57,799 nucleotides of DNA from Fabrea salina (Eukaryota > Ciliophora > Heterotrichea > Heterotrichida > Fabreidae): NCBI GenBank assembly GCA_022984795.1, contig JALIHJ010000080.1, forward strand, positions 1 to 57,799, written 5' to 3'. The notes under the pieces were generated by a model. It searched no databases. It had not been told where the DNA came from and was given only the letters and a program-made list of their open reading frames with translations. The translations under genes were made by a program, and so were the position numbers. Positions 28,416 through 39,063 of the stretch are shown here, in pieces. Positions within the stretch are counted from its first letter, which is position 1, and every line of letters begins with the position of its first letter.

Positions 28416-30686
28416 ATGTCTAGCAACGGCATAGAACACCAAGACATCCACGATATTTGCAAAGAGGGCGACGAAGAGTCCCTGAAACAACTTTTGTCAA
28501 ACCAAGAAGAAGCACTGTCCTTAGTCACCCAACACAACATAGAAGGAATGCTTCCCCTACACATTGCAGTTCTCAATGCCAAAGCAGGGTGCACTGCTGT
28601 TCTGCTTGAAAAAGGAGCTACCCAGGACCTCCCTTTTGAAGGACTTCTGCCTATCCACTTAGTTTTTTCACTTGCTCCTTTTGAAGCTTTCCGTCAAGAA
28701 GCAACAGCCACACTGCAGGTACTCCTCACTCACCAAGCCAACATAAACGCTAGGGACAGACTCGGACGCACTGCACTCCACCTTGCTGCTGCCTGCAACG
28801 CCAAAGAAGCTATTTCACTACTAATTGCTGCTAACATTGATGCAAACCTTCCAGATTTCACAGGACGCTACGCAATCCACCACGCAATTGAACACAGAAA
28901 CGCTGAGTGTTTGCGCCTTATGATCAGCGAACTAGGAAGCGACATGCTTTTGTTGTCAGATTCAAACGGAGACCAACCCATACATTTAGCTGTGAGGAGA
29001 GGTGCTTGGGAGTGCTTTGGAGTGCTTTTGGAGCTAGGAACAGAGGCTCTTCTTAACTTAAACAACGAAAGAGAACAAACTCCAGAAGAACTAGCTGAAA
29101 TTTGTGGGTTCAGAGAAGAATACGACAAAGCCAAGCAAGGCATTGAAGTGCCAACCCACGCGAAGGGACAAACAATAGTAGTGACTCATGAACTCTGCAA
29201 AGAACACGCTTCACTTCCTCCTTCTTTGAGGGAACTCCAAAAATACGTCTTTGCCCAAAGAAAGTACCAAGCCGAAAACCCCTACAGAATCTACGTACTT
29301 CAAGAACAACACATTGCTTCTCTGCTCATAGACGAGTTTGCAGACAACTTGCTATGGGTCAAAGAACCTCCCCTAGCCAACATTGCAGATGTTCTGCGTG
29401 TGCACGAGTACTCTTACTACTCAACTCTCAAAAACAGAATCAAAAACGCCAAAGAAGAAGGACCTGAACACATTGACCGAGACACTATGATCAGCAAGGA
29501 GTCACTAGACTCTGCACTTGCAGCTGCTGGAAGTGTAATTTGTGCCATAGACGAAGTAGTTACTGGCCGCTGCAAAAACGCTTTTTGTTCAGTGAGGCCG
29601 CCAGGGCACCACGTAGGTCCTTACGGAGCAGTGTCTTCAGAAGAGGATCCTGGCATCACTTCTAACGGGTTTTGCTTGCTGAACAACGTTGCAATTGGAG
29701 CTGGGTACGCTAGGTACAACTACAAAGGAACTATAAACAGAATTGCTATAATAGACTTTGACGTGCACCATGGCAACGGAACAGAAATGATTGTTAGGAA
29801 CTTGGAGCCTTCAACTGTTTCAGCAGACCTGAACTCAATCTTTGTGAAGGGCAAAATCACTGCTGAGAGTTACAAACCTTGGCTTTCTGAAGACGACCAC
29901 GAAAACGTGCTTTTTGTGTCTAGTCACGCTTACGGAGAAGACATAGGGGGAAAGTTTTACCCAGCTTCAGGGCTTTACGAAAGTCCTCCAGAAATGTACC
30001 CTGCAGGAATTCTTAACATCCCACTAGAGTACGGAACTGACTCTGCCAAGTTCAGAAACGGTAACTTCTAAGCAGCTTACAGAGAAAAGGTCTTCAAAAG
30101 ACTCATAGACTTCCAGCCTGACTTAATAATGATATCTGCAGGCTTTGACGGGCATGGGTTAGACAACATCAACCACGGATTTATGGACATTGACGAAGAC
30201 GACTTTTACTGGGTGACTGAAAACCTAATAAAAGTAGCAAACACTACTTGCGAAGGCAGGGTAGTTTCGGTGCTGGAAGGAGGTTATAGGATTAAAGGAG
30301 GCATCATTTCAGCTTTAGCCCAGTCAGTTGCTTTTCATGTTTTTGCACTTATGAACGCGACTTCGGAACACTTCACTCCGCACGACTCTTCCCACATAAG
30401 CAGAGACCTCAGCAAAATGGAACTCAAAAGAAGTCTTTCACACAAGAAACACCAAATGAACCTGAGGAAGAAAAGGAAAATCAACCCAGAGTTGCTAGAA
30501 ATGATGATGGAAAGTGAGGAAAGCGACGAAGAACCCCTTCAAGAAGCCCCAGAAGAACCCTTTCAAGAGGTCCAGGAAGAGACTCCTCAAGAAGCCCCAG
30601 AAGAACCCTTTCAAGATGTCGAAGAAGAGACTCCTCAAGAATCCAACCAACAGGATAAAGGTAATTTGGGTCTAGGTGAACAATAA
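28416..30686 (+). CDS. Ankyrin-repeat class II histone deacetylase
   Basis: Two exons, 28416-30060 and 30076-30686; 751 residues after splicing, stop TAA. Residues about 35-235 are ankyrin repeats (MLPLHIAVLNAKAG, GRTALHLAAACNAKEAISLL, GDQPIHLAVRRGAWECFGVL). From about 265 to 650 is an HDAC6/HDAC10-type deacetylase with all catalytic landmarks: VRPPGHHVG (paired His), DFDVHHGNGTE (zinc Asp/His), ISAGFDGH (zinc Asp) and LEGGYR (catalytic Tyr). An acidic tail with a 16-residue duplicated unit follows. It probably removes acetyl groups from histones or tubulin, with the ankyrins for targeting; substrate is unknown. Confidence 0.93.
30061..30075 (+). other. 15-nt spliceosomal intron
   Basis: GTAACTTCTAAGCAG. 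Removal joins AAACG to CTTACAGAG and restores the conserved deacetylase sequence FRNAYREKVFKRLIDFQPDL. Unspliced reading stops inside it, so a retained intron would cut off the Asp and Tyr of the active site. Confidence 0.95.
30540..30640 (+). repeat. 48-bp tandem duplication in the HDAC tail
   Basis: The unit beginning CAAGAAGCCCCAGAAGAACC at 30540 repeats at 30588 and starts a third time at 30636. It encodes an acidic Glu/Pro/Gln-rich segment. The proline-glutamate style echoes the PQEP minisatellite in the gene at 31629. Confidence 0.8.
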
Positions 30687-30761
30687 TCAAGAACTAGTTA
30701 TAAGTTAAGAATATGGGTTAAACTGTTTAGAAAGTATGTATGAGTATAATAACATAATCAA

Positions 30762-31547
30762 ATGCAAGAAAAAAGAAAACTCTTCGTTGGAGGACTAGCT
30801 CCCCACACAACTAGAGAGTCTCTTGCCGAACACTTTTCCAAGTACGGAGAAGTTCAAGACTGTGTGCTGATGATAGACCGCGTCACAGGACGAAGCAGAT
30901 GCTTCGGGTTCGTAACGATGCGAGAAGCCGAAAGCCTAGACCAAATACTTAGCCAAGAACAAACTGTGGACGGCAAAAAAGTAGACTGCAAACCTGCCGT
31001 TCCGAGGGATCCTACTCCGAGTGCACAATCTGAACCACCACAATCCTTCCGCACGAAAAAGATGTTCGTAGGGGGTCTTCCACCAGACATTACTGAAGAA
31101 GCGTTCAGTGGGTTTTTCTCACAGTTCGGGTCTTTGGAAGACACGGTAGTTATGTACGACAGAGACACTGGAAGACCTAGGGGCTTTGGCTTCATTACTT
31201 TTGCTAGTGAAGACAGTGTGGAGCGCGTCCTCGAAAACTACGAAAGCAACTACATTAGTGGGAAGTGGGTTGAGTGCAAAAAAGCACTTCCCAAGCACAT
31301 GCAGTACGGAGAAACACCTAACCCTTTCGGGTACATGCCTTATATGATGTATCAGCCTCCCGTGAGTTACGCTGAGTTCATGCAGCCTTACGATATGTAC
31401 GGTTACCAAGAACAGTCTTTTGTTCCTGCCAACCCTGAGCCTGCCCCTCCTGCTTTTAATGACGAAACAAGGGATCACATGATCCAACAAAGACTCATTG
31501 AAGACCTTCTAGGTGAAGATAAGGAAGAACCTACGAATTTAGGGTAA
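30762..31547 (+). CDS. Two-RRM RNA-binding protein, Musashi/DAZAP1-like
   Basis: 261 residues, ATG 30762 to TAA. RRM1 (about 5-80) has RNP2 KLFVGGLA and RNP1 RCFGFVTM. RRM2 (about 100-175) has RNP2 KMFVGGLP and RNP1 RGFGFITF. The C-terminus is rich in Pro, Tyr and Met. Tandem RRMs with this spacing and the FVGGL motif are typical of Musashi, DAZAP1 and hnRNP A/B proteins, which control mRNA translation, splicing or stability. It lies 75 nt after the HDAC gene. Confidence 0.92.
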   Translation: MQEKRKLFVGGLAPHTTRESLAEHFSKYGEVQDCVLMIDRVTGRSRCFGFVTMREAESLDQILSQEQTVDGKKVDCKPAVPRDPTPSAQSEPPQSFRTKKMFVGGLPPDITEEAFSGFFSQFGSLEDTVVMYDRDTGRPRGFGFITFASEDSVERVLENYESNYISGKWVECKKALPKHMQYGETPNPFGYMPYMMYQPPVSYAEFMQPYDMYGYQEQSFVPANPEPAPPAFNDETRDHMIQQRLIEDLLGEDKEEPTNLG

Positions 31548-31628
31548 TCTTTATGTAGTAATCAAGAAGGCGGCAAAATGTTCGATTAAGTTTAGGTAAA
31601 AAATGGAACTTAATTAAGTTTAGGATAA

Positions 31629-32423
31629 TTAAATATTAGCTTTAGATTTCAAGAAGTGCTGTTGCATTTTTTTAAAAGCTTTGTAAGTGTTACTGGGGTT
31701 GAACTGTGCTTTGTATTCGCTTTTGTTAAACTGTGTTTCTACTGGAAAGTACTTTTCAATGGGGTTCTTTTTTGGTTCTTGAGGTGATTCTTGAGGTGAT
31801 TCTTGAGGTGGTTCTTGAAGTGGTTCTTGAGGTGGTTCTTGAGGTGGTTCTTGAGGTGGTTCTTGAGGTGGTTCTTGAGGTGGTTCTTGAAGTGGTTCCT
31901 GGACTTCACTTTTATTGTCCAAAATATCGTCAATAATAGCCTCTAGACTTTCATCTTTTACAGAAACATTCTTTGAAATATGACTCAAATTCCGGGGCTT
32001 GAGTGTTTTTTTAAGTTCTAGAGCATTGCGACTCAGAGGTATCTTTTTGCACCTGTTTTCGGACCTAAAATGAGTTTCCGGTTTTGCATTTTGAAAAAGC
32101 CAGTTCGATCGTTCAGCTAGGTTACTTGGTGAGTCCCATGAAAGAACTGCAAGTTGGTCCCTAGAAAGTGCGGGTTTCATTTTCTGGCGGGAAGACCTAG
32201 GTTTGGGAGTTGAAGGTTTGGGAGCTTGTGGAGCTTCAAGTATGCAAAGAGGCCTTGTGCTCATTTGGTCTTTGGGCTTGTAGAGAACCAAAGGGTTGGG
32301 GTCGAAACTCGGGGACTTGTATCTGCGCTGTTTTTTAAACGTTTTGACGGCTTCGAAGCGAGGTTTGATGCTGTGAGTAGAAATTGAAGAGTAGTCTCTG
32401 TAGTTAACGATGAGGGGTTTCAT
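31629..32423 (-). CDS. Basic disordered protein with PQEP repeat, unknown
   Basis: 264 residues from ATG 32423 to TAA. Mostly Lys/Ser/Pro-rich and likely disordered. Residues about 175-220 are a QEPP repeat encoded by a 12-bp minisatellite. No domain, TM segment or signal peptide was recognised. Coding is supported by a clean frame, the ATG immediately following a short intergenic spacer, and core-like codon use. Confidence 0.7.
   Translation of the reverse strand: MKPLIVNYRDYSSISTHSIKPRFEAVKTFKKQRRYKSPSFDPNPLVLYKPKDQMSTRPLCILEAPQAPKPSTPKPRSSRQKMKPALSRDQLAVLSWDSPSNLAERSNWLFQNAKPETHFRSENRCKKIPLSRNALELKKTLKPRNLSHISKNVSVKDESLEAIIDDILDNKSEVQEPLQEPPQEPPQEPPQEPPQEPPQEPLQEPPQESPQESPQEPKKNPIEKYFPVETQFNKSEYKAQFNPSNTYKAFKKMQQHFLKSKANI
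31774..31899 (-). repeat. 12-bp minisatellite encoding QEPP
   Basis: About ten and a half copies of GGTTCTTGAGGT (plus strand) with single-base variants (GGTGATTCTTGA, TTCTTGAAGTGG). All are in phase with the minus-strand reading frame, so copy-number change would keep the frame open. Confidence 0.9.
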
Positions 32424-32442
32424 CTTAATTATAAACAGGTTA

Positions 32443-32865
32443 TTACTGGATGCTGGGGTTTTTATGCTTAGGATCCTCGGACTTTTCTTTCAGAAGTAAA
32501 GAAATGCTTAAGCACATCTCTTCTGACTCGTCCAAAAGTTTCCTTAAGCTTGTTTCTTCGTAACTAAGCACTCTGTAAGGTTTCCTTTTAAAATTCTGGA
32601 TTTGACTTACAGTGAACTTAACTCTTAAAGGCTTCAACTGTCTTTTGTACTGGGCATAAGCTTCCACAAACTTACTTTCATTCAGTTTGAAGTTGGTCCT
32701 TGAACAGTTTTTCAAGACTTGCTGGATTTGCTTGGCCAGACAAGGGTCTAATGTACTTACGGCTCCTTGGATGTCACTTAAGTCCACCTCTCCAAAAAAG
32801 TCCTTCTTTAGCACTGCAAAGATACTCTGGGCTTTTTGCCTCAACCTGGCAGAAAGACTTGCCAT
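32443..32865 (-). CDS. Small helical protein, possibly EF-hand-like
   Basis: 140 residues starting at ATG 32865 (MASLSARLRQKAQSIFAVL). The frame is open further upstream over the divergent gene, but this ATG abuts it and the upstream part has no ATG-started, protein-like sequence. The protein is helical, and the pattern FAVLKKDFFGEVDLSDIQGA then FKLNESKFVEAYAQY resembles a degenerate EF-hand pair, without clear calcium ligands. The role is unknown. Confidence 0.65.
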   Translation of the reverse strand: MASLSARLRQKAQSIFAVLKKDFFGEVDLSDIQGAVSTLDPCLAKQIQQVLKNCSRTNFKLNESKFVEAYAQYKRQLKPLRVKFTVSQIQNFKRKPYRVLSYEETSLRKLLDESEEMCLSISLLLKEKSEDPKHKNPSIQ

Positions 32866-32870
32866 AAAAA
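32866..32870. promoter_or_regulatory. 5-nt gap between divergent start codons
   Basis: Only AAAAA separates the two start codons (CAT AAAAA ATG). It is the shortest gap in the window. If both starts are right, each gene's 5' control region is the other's coding sequence. Confidence 0.55.
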
Positions 32871-33341
32871 ATGGATTCCACTTCTTGGAGTAGAGGCGAA
32901 GAGTCCTTTCAAGCTTCCAGCGAGATCCCTCCTCTTCCCACCCGCGAACAGGAACTTCAGTACCTAGATGAACTCGAACGAGAACTGCGCGAAAGACCTT
33001 TCCTTGAACGCAATTTAGTTCCGGACCCCAGTCGTCACTCAAAAGCCAGACTTAAATCAGAAACCATTAAGTACAAGACTGATTACTGGCACAAGTTTGC
33101 GCTGGGAGGAATTCTGTTATCGCCCCTGGCAATGGGTTTAACCAAGCTTTCTCCAGCAAAAACTAGCCCCATAGGGATTCCTTACAGAGCTTATGGTTCC
33201 CAGTATAAAATCCGTTTTTGGAGCTTTTTTATACTTTACGATGCCTTTCTAGCTTACACCTTTGCGTCTATCTTTAGAGACAACCGCAAACTCAAGTCTC
33301 ACCTTTACCCGTTATACCAAACAAGAGAACGCAAACTTTAA
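32871..33341 (+). CDS. Small protein with two transmembrane segments, unknown
   Basis: 156 residues, ATG 32871 to TAA. The N-terminal half is charged (REQELQYLDELERELRERPF). Two hydrophobic segments follow, FALGGILLSPLAMGL (about residues 77-91) and FWSFFILYDAFLAYTFASI (about 121-140), separated by a short loop, with a basic C-terminus. This hairpin topology fits an organelle inner-membrane or ER protein. The family is not recognised. Confidence 0.7.
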   Translation: MDSTSWSRGEESFQASSEIPPLPTREQELQYLDELERELRERPFLERNLVPDPSRHSKARLKSETIKYKTDYWHKFALGGILLSPLAMGLTKLSPAKTSPIGIPYRAYGSQYKIRFWSFFILYDAFLAYTFASIFRDNRKLKSHLYPLYQTRERKL

Positions 33342-33367
33342 TCGGGTAACTAAGCTTATATTTAAAA

Positions 33368-36300
33368 ATGGACTTGGCAGAACGCCGCTTTCAGAGTAAG
33401 TTCTAGCTAGGTTTAAAAAAGCGATTGGACGCCTTGCACTACTGCCACCCACTTAGTTTCCAAAGTGCCAATTTAGTAGATGCTATTCTCAGCGATATGC
33501 TCAAAGCCACTGAAAAAGCAGAGAAACTTACCAAAGAAAACTCCAGTTTAAAAACCCTAGAAAAACAAGCCAAAGCCAACTTAGAGCCTTTTCGAAGAGA
33601 AGTAGAAAGACTAGGACGTGAAAACAACGAACTCCACCTAGAACTCATGCGACTCAAAGAAGATCACCGAAGTAAAGAAGAAAAATGGCGCGTGGCACTA
33701 AACAAACTTGAAGCTGAAAACACAGACCTTAAGTTTTTAGTTGACCAAAGCAAAGCCACTGCAAAACAACTTGAACAAGAAAAACAAAAACTCAAGTTAA
33801 AACTAGACGAAGTGCTTTCAAATGCTTACTTGCCCAGTGCTGAAAGAGGAATCAGAACTAGTGACCTTCCTGTCCACCAAAGAAACATTGTTGGGAGGAA
33901 GCAATACTTTGAGTCCTACAGTTTGTTGGGGGGTTGCCAAGTCAAAGACGAAACTGGCAGGTCCTCCGAAGACTGGATTGAAGAACTAAGGAACTCAGAC
34001 GAAAGACTTAAGAAGTGCCAAGAAGACCTTGAAGAAGCCTGCAAAGCTCACAGAGTACTTAAAGAAGAACTGGAAAGAACCCAGTACCTACTCTCTAACA
34101 GAGACTCTGAGATCGAAAGACTCAGTGAAGCTGTGAACAAAGGAGAACACCTAGAAACCCTGCCTGGGAGGTTTTTGCAGTCTGAGTCCAAAAAGTCCTT
34201 TAAAGTGCTAAACGAAAGGCTGGACTTTTTGAACTCTGAAAACAAAAAGCTCGAAGAACAACTCCAAGAAACCAAAACTAAGCTCAAGGGAGTCAGTGAC
34301 GTGTACGAGCAAAGGGACTCCCAACTAGTCACCATTGCTAACTTGAAAGACAAAAACAAAGTACTTAAGCAGACACTACAGCAACTCCAAGAAACTAGTC
34401 CTGAAGACCACGGGGAACTCAGAAACTCCAAACTGAAACAAGAAGAACTAGAAAACCAACTAGACACTCTGAAACAAGAACTTGAGTACTATAAACAAGA
34501 ATGCGGTAGAGTGTATAATCTGCAAGCTGCTTATAATTCAGATAAAAAAGTGTACAATGACGCTTTGGAAAAGCTAAGTCAAGAAAAGGCTGACACGTAC
34601 CTTAAACTCAAAGAAGCACTGCAAGAAAAAGACAGGTTCCGTTCAGAAGCCAAAACTCTAAAGGAACACCTAGACTACTCAGAAGTGCAACTGCACAACT
34701 TAAAACGAGAATTAGAAATGCAGCAAAAGAACCTTAGCCGAGTTGCCCAGGAGTCCTCCTCCACTACTCAAGAGTTCTACGACCTAAGAAGCCAAAAAAG
34801 CTCACTAGAGTCCCAGAACTCTTTGCTCGAGAACGAACTTAAGAACCTTAAATACGAACTAGAAAGAATGCAGAAGCTGAAACAGGCCTCCGAACAAGAA
34901 CTAGAAACTCTCAGAAACCAAGGAATGAAAACTAAGGACCAACTAGAGTCCACTAGTTCTGCCCAACAAAGACTCCAACTCCAACTAGACTCCCTTATCA
35001 AGGAAAACGAAGCCCTCAGAGCAGACATTCAGAACCTGCACTTTCTGCGCGAAAAAGACAAAGTTGGCTCTTTGGACGCTGAAAATCGAGTAAGGGACCT
35101 TCAGTCTCACATAAACTCTGCCCAAGAAAACCTACGCAGTGCTCAAAGGGAAAACCAAGAACTTTCCAACCAACTAAGCGAAAAGGTAGAAGAAATTAGA
35201 AGACTTGAAACCAATCGCTTGGGTCTTGAAAAAGACCTAGCTGACATGAGACCAGTTAAAAGGAAGTACGAAGAGGTTTCTTACGAACTCAACAAACTCA
35301 AAGAGAACGTAAGCACTAGCGAGTTCGAGTCTTACAGAGTCAGGAAGGAACTAGATGAAACTAAGGAGCAACTTAACTTCAAAGACTCAGAAGTCAGGGA
35401 ACTCAAGTCTTACCTAGAACAAGTTAGGAAGGAACGTGAGGAGATCCGCAGGGACTATCAAGAACTGCAAAACCAAACAGAAAGTTACTCAGCAAGCATC
35501 AGGAAAGCCCAGTACCTCGAAGAAGAACTAGGGCTTCTGAAGCAACAAGCCCAAGACTCCCGGTCACACGAAAGAAAACTCTACCAAGAAATAGAAACTC
35601 TGAGGGCTAGCCTTTCACGCTCTGAAGACAAACTCTACACTGCTGAAAAACAAGCTGAAAGAACCAAGTCTTCACAGTCACAGTTGGAGTCTGAAGTCCA
35701 CAAACTCCAAAAAGCCCTTAGTGAGTCCCAAAACTCTGGAGAAAGGAAAAACTCAGAAATATACCAACTGGAACAAAAAATCAAACAACTCCACTTAGAA
35801 GTTGGAGAAACCAAGCAGTCCCTTGCTAATGAAGAGTCAGAAAAGTACTCTGTCCAAAAAGAAGCTAAAGAAAACTACGATAAGTACCTAGCTGAGCAAT
35901 CCTATGTGCAGAAACTCACAGATCAAAACAGCCACTTAAAGAACTTAATGAACTCACTAGAACAAGCCAAAGAAGATTTGAACAACAAAGTCGAAAGCCT
36001 CCAACTGCAACTCCAGGAAAAAGAAAACTACACTTTCAACTACCAAGAAGAAATTGAGTTCCTTAAAAAGCAACTAAGTGCTAAAGACCACGAAAAAGAC
36101 AAGTACTACGAAGAAAGGGAAAACTTGTACTACCAAGTCGACAACTTAAGGAACCAACTAAACAAAAAGCAAGACGAAGTAGAAAGTTTCAAGTCTTCTA
36201 TGAAGAACCAACAACAGTCCTACGAAGAACTCAAAAACACAATTAAGCTTTTGAGGGAGTCAGAAAACTACTACAAGTACAAACTCGAAGAAAAAGACAA

Positions 36301-37267
36301 AGAGTGCCAGCACTTACAGGACAAACTTAAAACTGCCCAGGACCAATTCCAAGAAGCCCAAAGCAGTTCTTCAAAGTACCAAAGCCAAATCAGAGACCTC
36401 AACTCCCACATAAAGTCCTTAAACCAAGAACAAACTAAACTCGAAGACAAAATAAGACACCTATACTCCCAAAGAGACCAACTCTACGAACAACAAGAAA
36501 AGCACACTAAAATTGAAGAAAACTTACAAAACAAACTGGACCAAACACAGCAAGAGAAGCAAAGACTGCAGAAAGACTACTCAGCTCTGCAAAAAGACTA
36601 CGACAAAATCAACAGAGCCTACGAACACATAAGAGAAGAGAACTCCAAGTTGTCTTCCCAAGTAGATGAACTCAAAAATTCATTTGGCAGAACCCAAGAA
36701 GAAATTAACCACTACAAAACCCAAGAAGAAGACTACACCCACGAAGTCAGACTCCTTGAAAAAGAACTCTCAAACTACAAGTGGAAACTCGAAACTGCAG
36801 AACAAAGGTACATTGAAGCAGAAAACTCGAAAGCAAAACTAAAAGAAGAACTTTCGTCCAAGTATGAAGTTTCAAGCAACCTCCAAAGTGCCTGTGCAGA
36901 ACTCCAACGCAAACTAGACACAGTCCAGAACGAAAAAGCTCTAGTTGAGTCACGTCTGCGTTCAGCTGAAAAAAAACTGCACTCTGTCAAAGCAGAACTA
37001 GACTACGAAAAACAGAAGTACGTTGACTTAGAAGCAGTGCTTTTGCGGGAGAGAGAAAGAGTCAGGGGACTCCAGGAAGAACTGCGCAGTGCAGACAACG
37101 AAAAGGTGTTTTCAGGGTCCTACAGCGACTTGCAGACGAAAGTTGAAGACTTCAAAACAGAAAACATTAAACTCGAAATGGAACAAATGCGACTTAAAGA
37201 CGAACTAACTAAGACGAAACGCCAACTTCACGAAGTCGAAAACAAGCTTAAGGAGTCGACCTCTTAA
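33368..37267 (+). CDS. Giant coiled-coil protein with a 15-nt intron near the start
   Basis: Exon 1 33368-33395 encodes MDLAERRFQ; after the intron (33396-33410) exon 2 runs to TAA 37267. The spliced protein has 1294 residues. From about residue 30 to the end it is an almost unbroken coiled coil rich in Glu, Gln, Lys and Leu, with conserved-looking non-coil insertions only near residues 145-190 (NIVGRKQYFESYSLLGG). Proteins of this form build basal-body rootlets, centrosomal or cortical fibres in ciliates. The exact family is not recognised. The stop is 2 nt from the stop of the convergent RPS11 gene. Confidence 0.85.
33396..33410 (+). other. 15-nt spliceosomal intron
   Basis: GTAAGTTCTAGCTAG, after the first 28 coding bases. 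Removing it links the only suitable ATG (33368) in frame to the long coiled-coil exon, giving CAGA|GTTTAAAA. Without it the long frame would have no ATG near its beginning. Confidence 0.88.
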
Positions 37268-37269
37268 TC

Positions 37270-37749
37270 TTAGAATAAAACGAATTGTTTACGGGCACTG
37301 CCGAAAATCTGGTTTGACTGGACCTTGAGGACATTGAAGCGGACAGTCTTGGAAAGAGGACGGCATTGGCCCAAAGTCACAATGTCTCCTTCCTTGATAT
37401 TGTCGAAACAGGGCGAGCAGTGAGCTGCAATGTTTGTGTGGCGCTTTTCGTATCTGTTGTACTTTTTGATGTAGTGCAAGTAGTTGCGCCTAACTATTAT
37501 AGTGCGCTTCATTTTAGTCGAAACAACCATGCCCTTGAGAATGCGTCCGCGGATAGAGACATTTCCTGTGAATGGGCACTTTTTGTCGACGTAGTCCATA
37601 TCAATGGCTTCTTTTGGAGTTTTGAAACCCAGTCCTACGTTTTTCCAGTAACGAACGCCCTTTTCAGTTTTGGTAGCCAAAAACTTGCGGCTTTTGAGGG
37701 AAACTCCTTCTTGCTTTTGGAAAGCCTTCTCTGTTTGTATGTCGGCCAT
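37270..37749 (-). CDS. RPS11: 40S ribosomal protein S11 (uS17)
   Basis: 159 residues when started at ATG 37749, giving [13 protein letters not shown], which matches the canonical eukaryotic start; an in-frame ATG 21 nt upstream (37770) would add MEGHNQT. Family blocks are clear: [52 protein letters not shown] and [15 protein letters not shown]. It binds 18S rRNA in the small subunit. The stop TAA lies 2 nt from that of the convergent coiled-coil gene. Confidence 0.97.
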   Translation of the reverse strand: MADIQTEKAFQKQEGVSLKSRKFLATKTEKGVRYWKNVGLGFKTPKEAIDMDYVDKKCPFTGNVSIRGRILKGMVVSTKMKRTIIVRRNYLHYIKKYNRYEKRHTNIAAHCSPCFDNIKEGDIVTLGQCRPLSKTVRFNVLKVQSNQIFGSARKQFVLF

Positions 37750-37797
37750 TGTTTGATTATGGCCTTCCATATTCGTGATTAAACATCTAGTCGATAA

Positions 37798-39021
37798 CTA
37801 AGGGTAATTTTGCTTATATAATTTCATTACTTCAGAAAACAGCCGAGGTGCAAGTCTAGAGTCTCTAATTTCCAACTCAGCTACAGCAAGAATTAACTTT
37901 TCAAGCGATTCTATGCTTTCCGTAGAAGCTTCGCAGTTGGCAACTGCAGTCTCCAGTATCGTCAAGAACGAAGGCTCCCGGCAAGGAAGCCAGGAAATAG
38001 AGTCCTCCTCCGGCACCCCAACTGTAGTTCTTACACTGTTGCTTGAACTTGCGTTGCTTGAGTTCTTCCGATGCGAACACTTGAACTTTGTTGATCCTGA
38101 ACTATGGGAGTGTCGATGAGTTGTTTCGGACAGTTTGAGCACAGTGTCTACGGGTTCTTGTGTTGAGTAAGACCGGAAGTGCTCTCTTTTAAGTATTGTT
38201 GAGGAGTCTAAAAGGTCAGTTAAGTAATATGTCTTTTTAGCAGACTTAATGAACTTGTGCCCTAACAAAGCCTCTGCGTCAGGTCTCATCGAAGGGTCTT
38301 TTTGCAGACACAAGGAAACGAACTCCCGAAAAGCAACTGAAAACGAAGCATCTAGTTGTGGAGGAGGGCCTGTTTGGATCCTGAACAAAGCGTTGATAGG
38401 TTGCAAATCGTTGTGGGGAGGACAGGCATAAGCTAACTCGTACGCAGTGATGCCTATTGACCAAATGTCGGCTTTGGTGTCATACAAAGACTGGGAGATG
38501 ACTTCTGGGGCCATCCAGTAAGGAGTTCCCACAAAAGAGTTCCTTTTGCTAACAGACTCAGTGATTTTGGCAGCAACGCCAAAGTCAGCAAGTTTCACTT
38601 CTCCTTCCATGGAGAGCAAAATGTTAGCTGCTTTGATGTCTCTGTGGATTTTGTGGTTGGCGTGCAAGAAACTAGTAGCCTTCAGAAGTTCTCGCAGAAG
38701 TATTGGAATGTAAATCTCCTGGATGGGGCCTCGACTCCTTATAATGTCCTTGATGGAGCCCCCTGCCACGTACTCCATAACAATGTAGAGTCTGGAGTTG
38801 TGCTTGAAGGACTCATGGAAGTTTGTGATCAAGGGGTTGCAGCATTCCTTTAGTACTTGGATTTCTTGGTTTACCTCATCCAGCAACTCCTCTCCTTCGC
38901 TCAAGTCAACTATTTTTATTGCTACTATTTCGCCAGTTTCTTTAGCAAATGCTTTATAAACTTCTCCAAAAGAACCTTTACCAATTTTTTCAAGTAGTTC
39001 GTATTGGGTTACTCTTTCCAT
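37798..39021 (-). CDS. Ste20/GCK-family serine-threonine kinase (MST/STK24-like)
   Basis: 407 residues from ATG 39021 to TAG. Complete kinase domain at residues about 7-260: GKGSFGEVYKA glycine loop, VAIKIVD with the active Lys, IHRDIKAANILL catalytic loop, ADFGV (DFG), and the Ste20-type GTPYWMAPEVI activation segment. The C-terminal tail is Ser-rich then helical, as in GCK-III kinases, which act with MOB/CCM3-type scaffolds in polarity and Golgi control. That role here is by family only. Confidence 0.94.
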   Translation of the reverse strand: MERVTQYELLEKIGKGSFGEVYKAFAKETGEIVAIKIVDLSEGEELLDEVNQEIQVLKECCNPLITNFHESFKHNSRLYIVMEYVAGGSIKDIIRSRGPIQEIYIPILLRELLKATSFLHANHKIHRDIKAANILLSMEGEVKLADFGVAAKITESVSKRNSFVGTPYWMAPEVISQSLYDTKADIWSIGITAYELAYACPPHNDLQPINALFRIQTGPPPQLDASFSVAFREFVSLCLQKDPSMRPDAEALLGHKFIKSAKKTYYLTDLLDSSTILKREHFRSYSTQEPVDTVLKLSETTHRHSHSSGSTKFKCSHRKNSSNASSSNSVRTTVGVPEEDSISWLPCREPSFLTILETAVANCEASTESIESLEKLILAVAELEIRDSRLAPRLFSEVMKLYKQNYP

Positions 39022-39063
39022 TTATTGTTAGAATATTAAACTTAAATAAGTCGCTACTCAGAA

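Noticed and set aside
31774-31899. Minisatellite as a CRISPR-like or regulatory array
   Set aside because: It is a 12-bp in-frame coding repeat (QEPP) without spacers.
32866-33042. Upstream extension of the minus-strand gene at 32443
   Set aside because: It overlaps the start of the divergent gene and has no protein-like sequence; ATG 32865 fits better.
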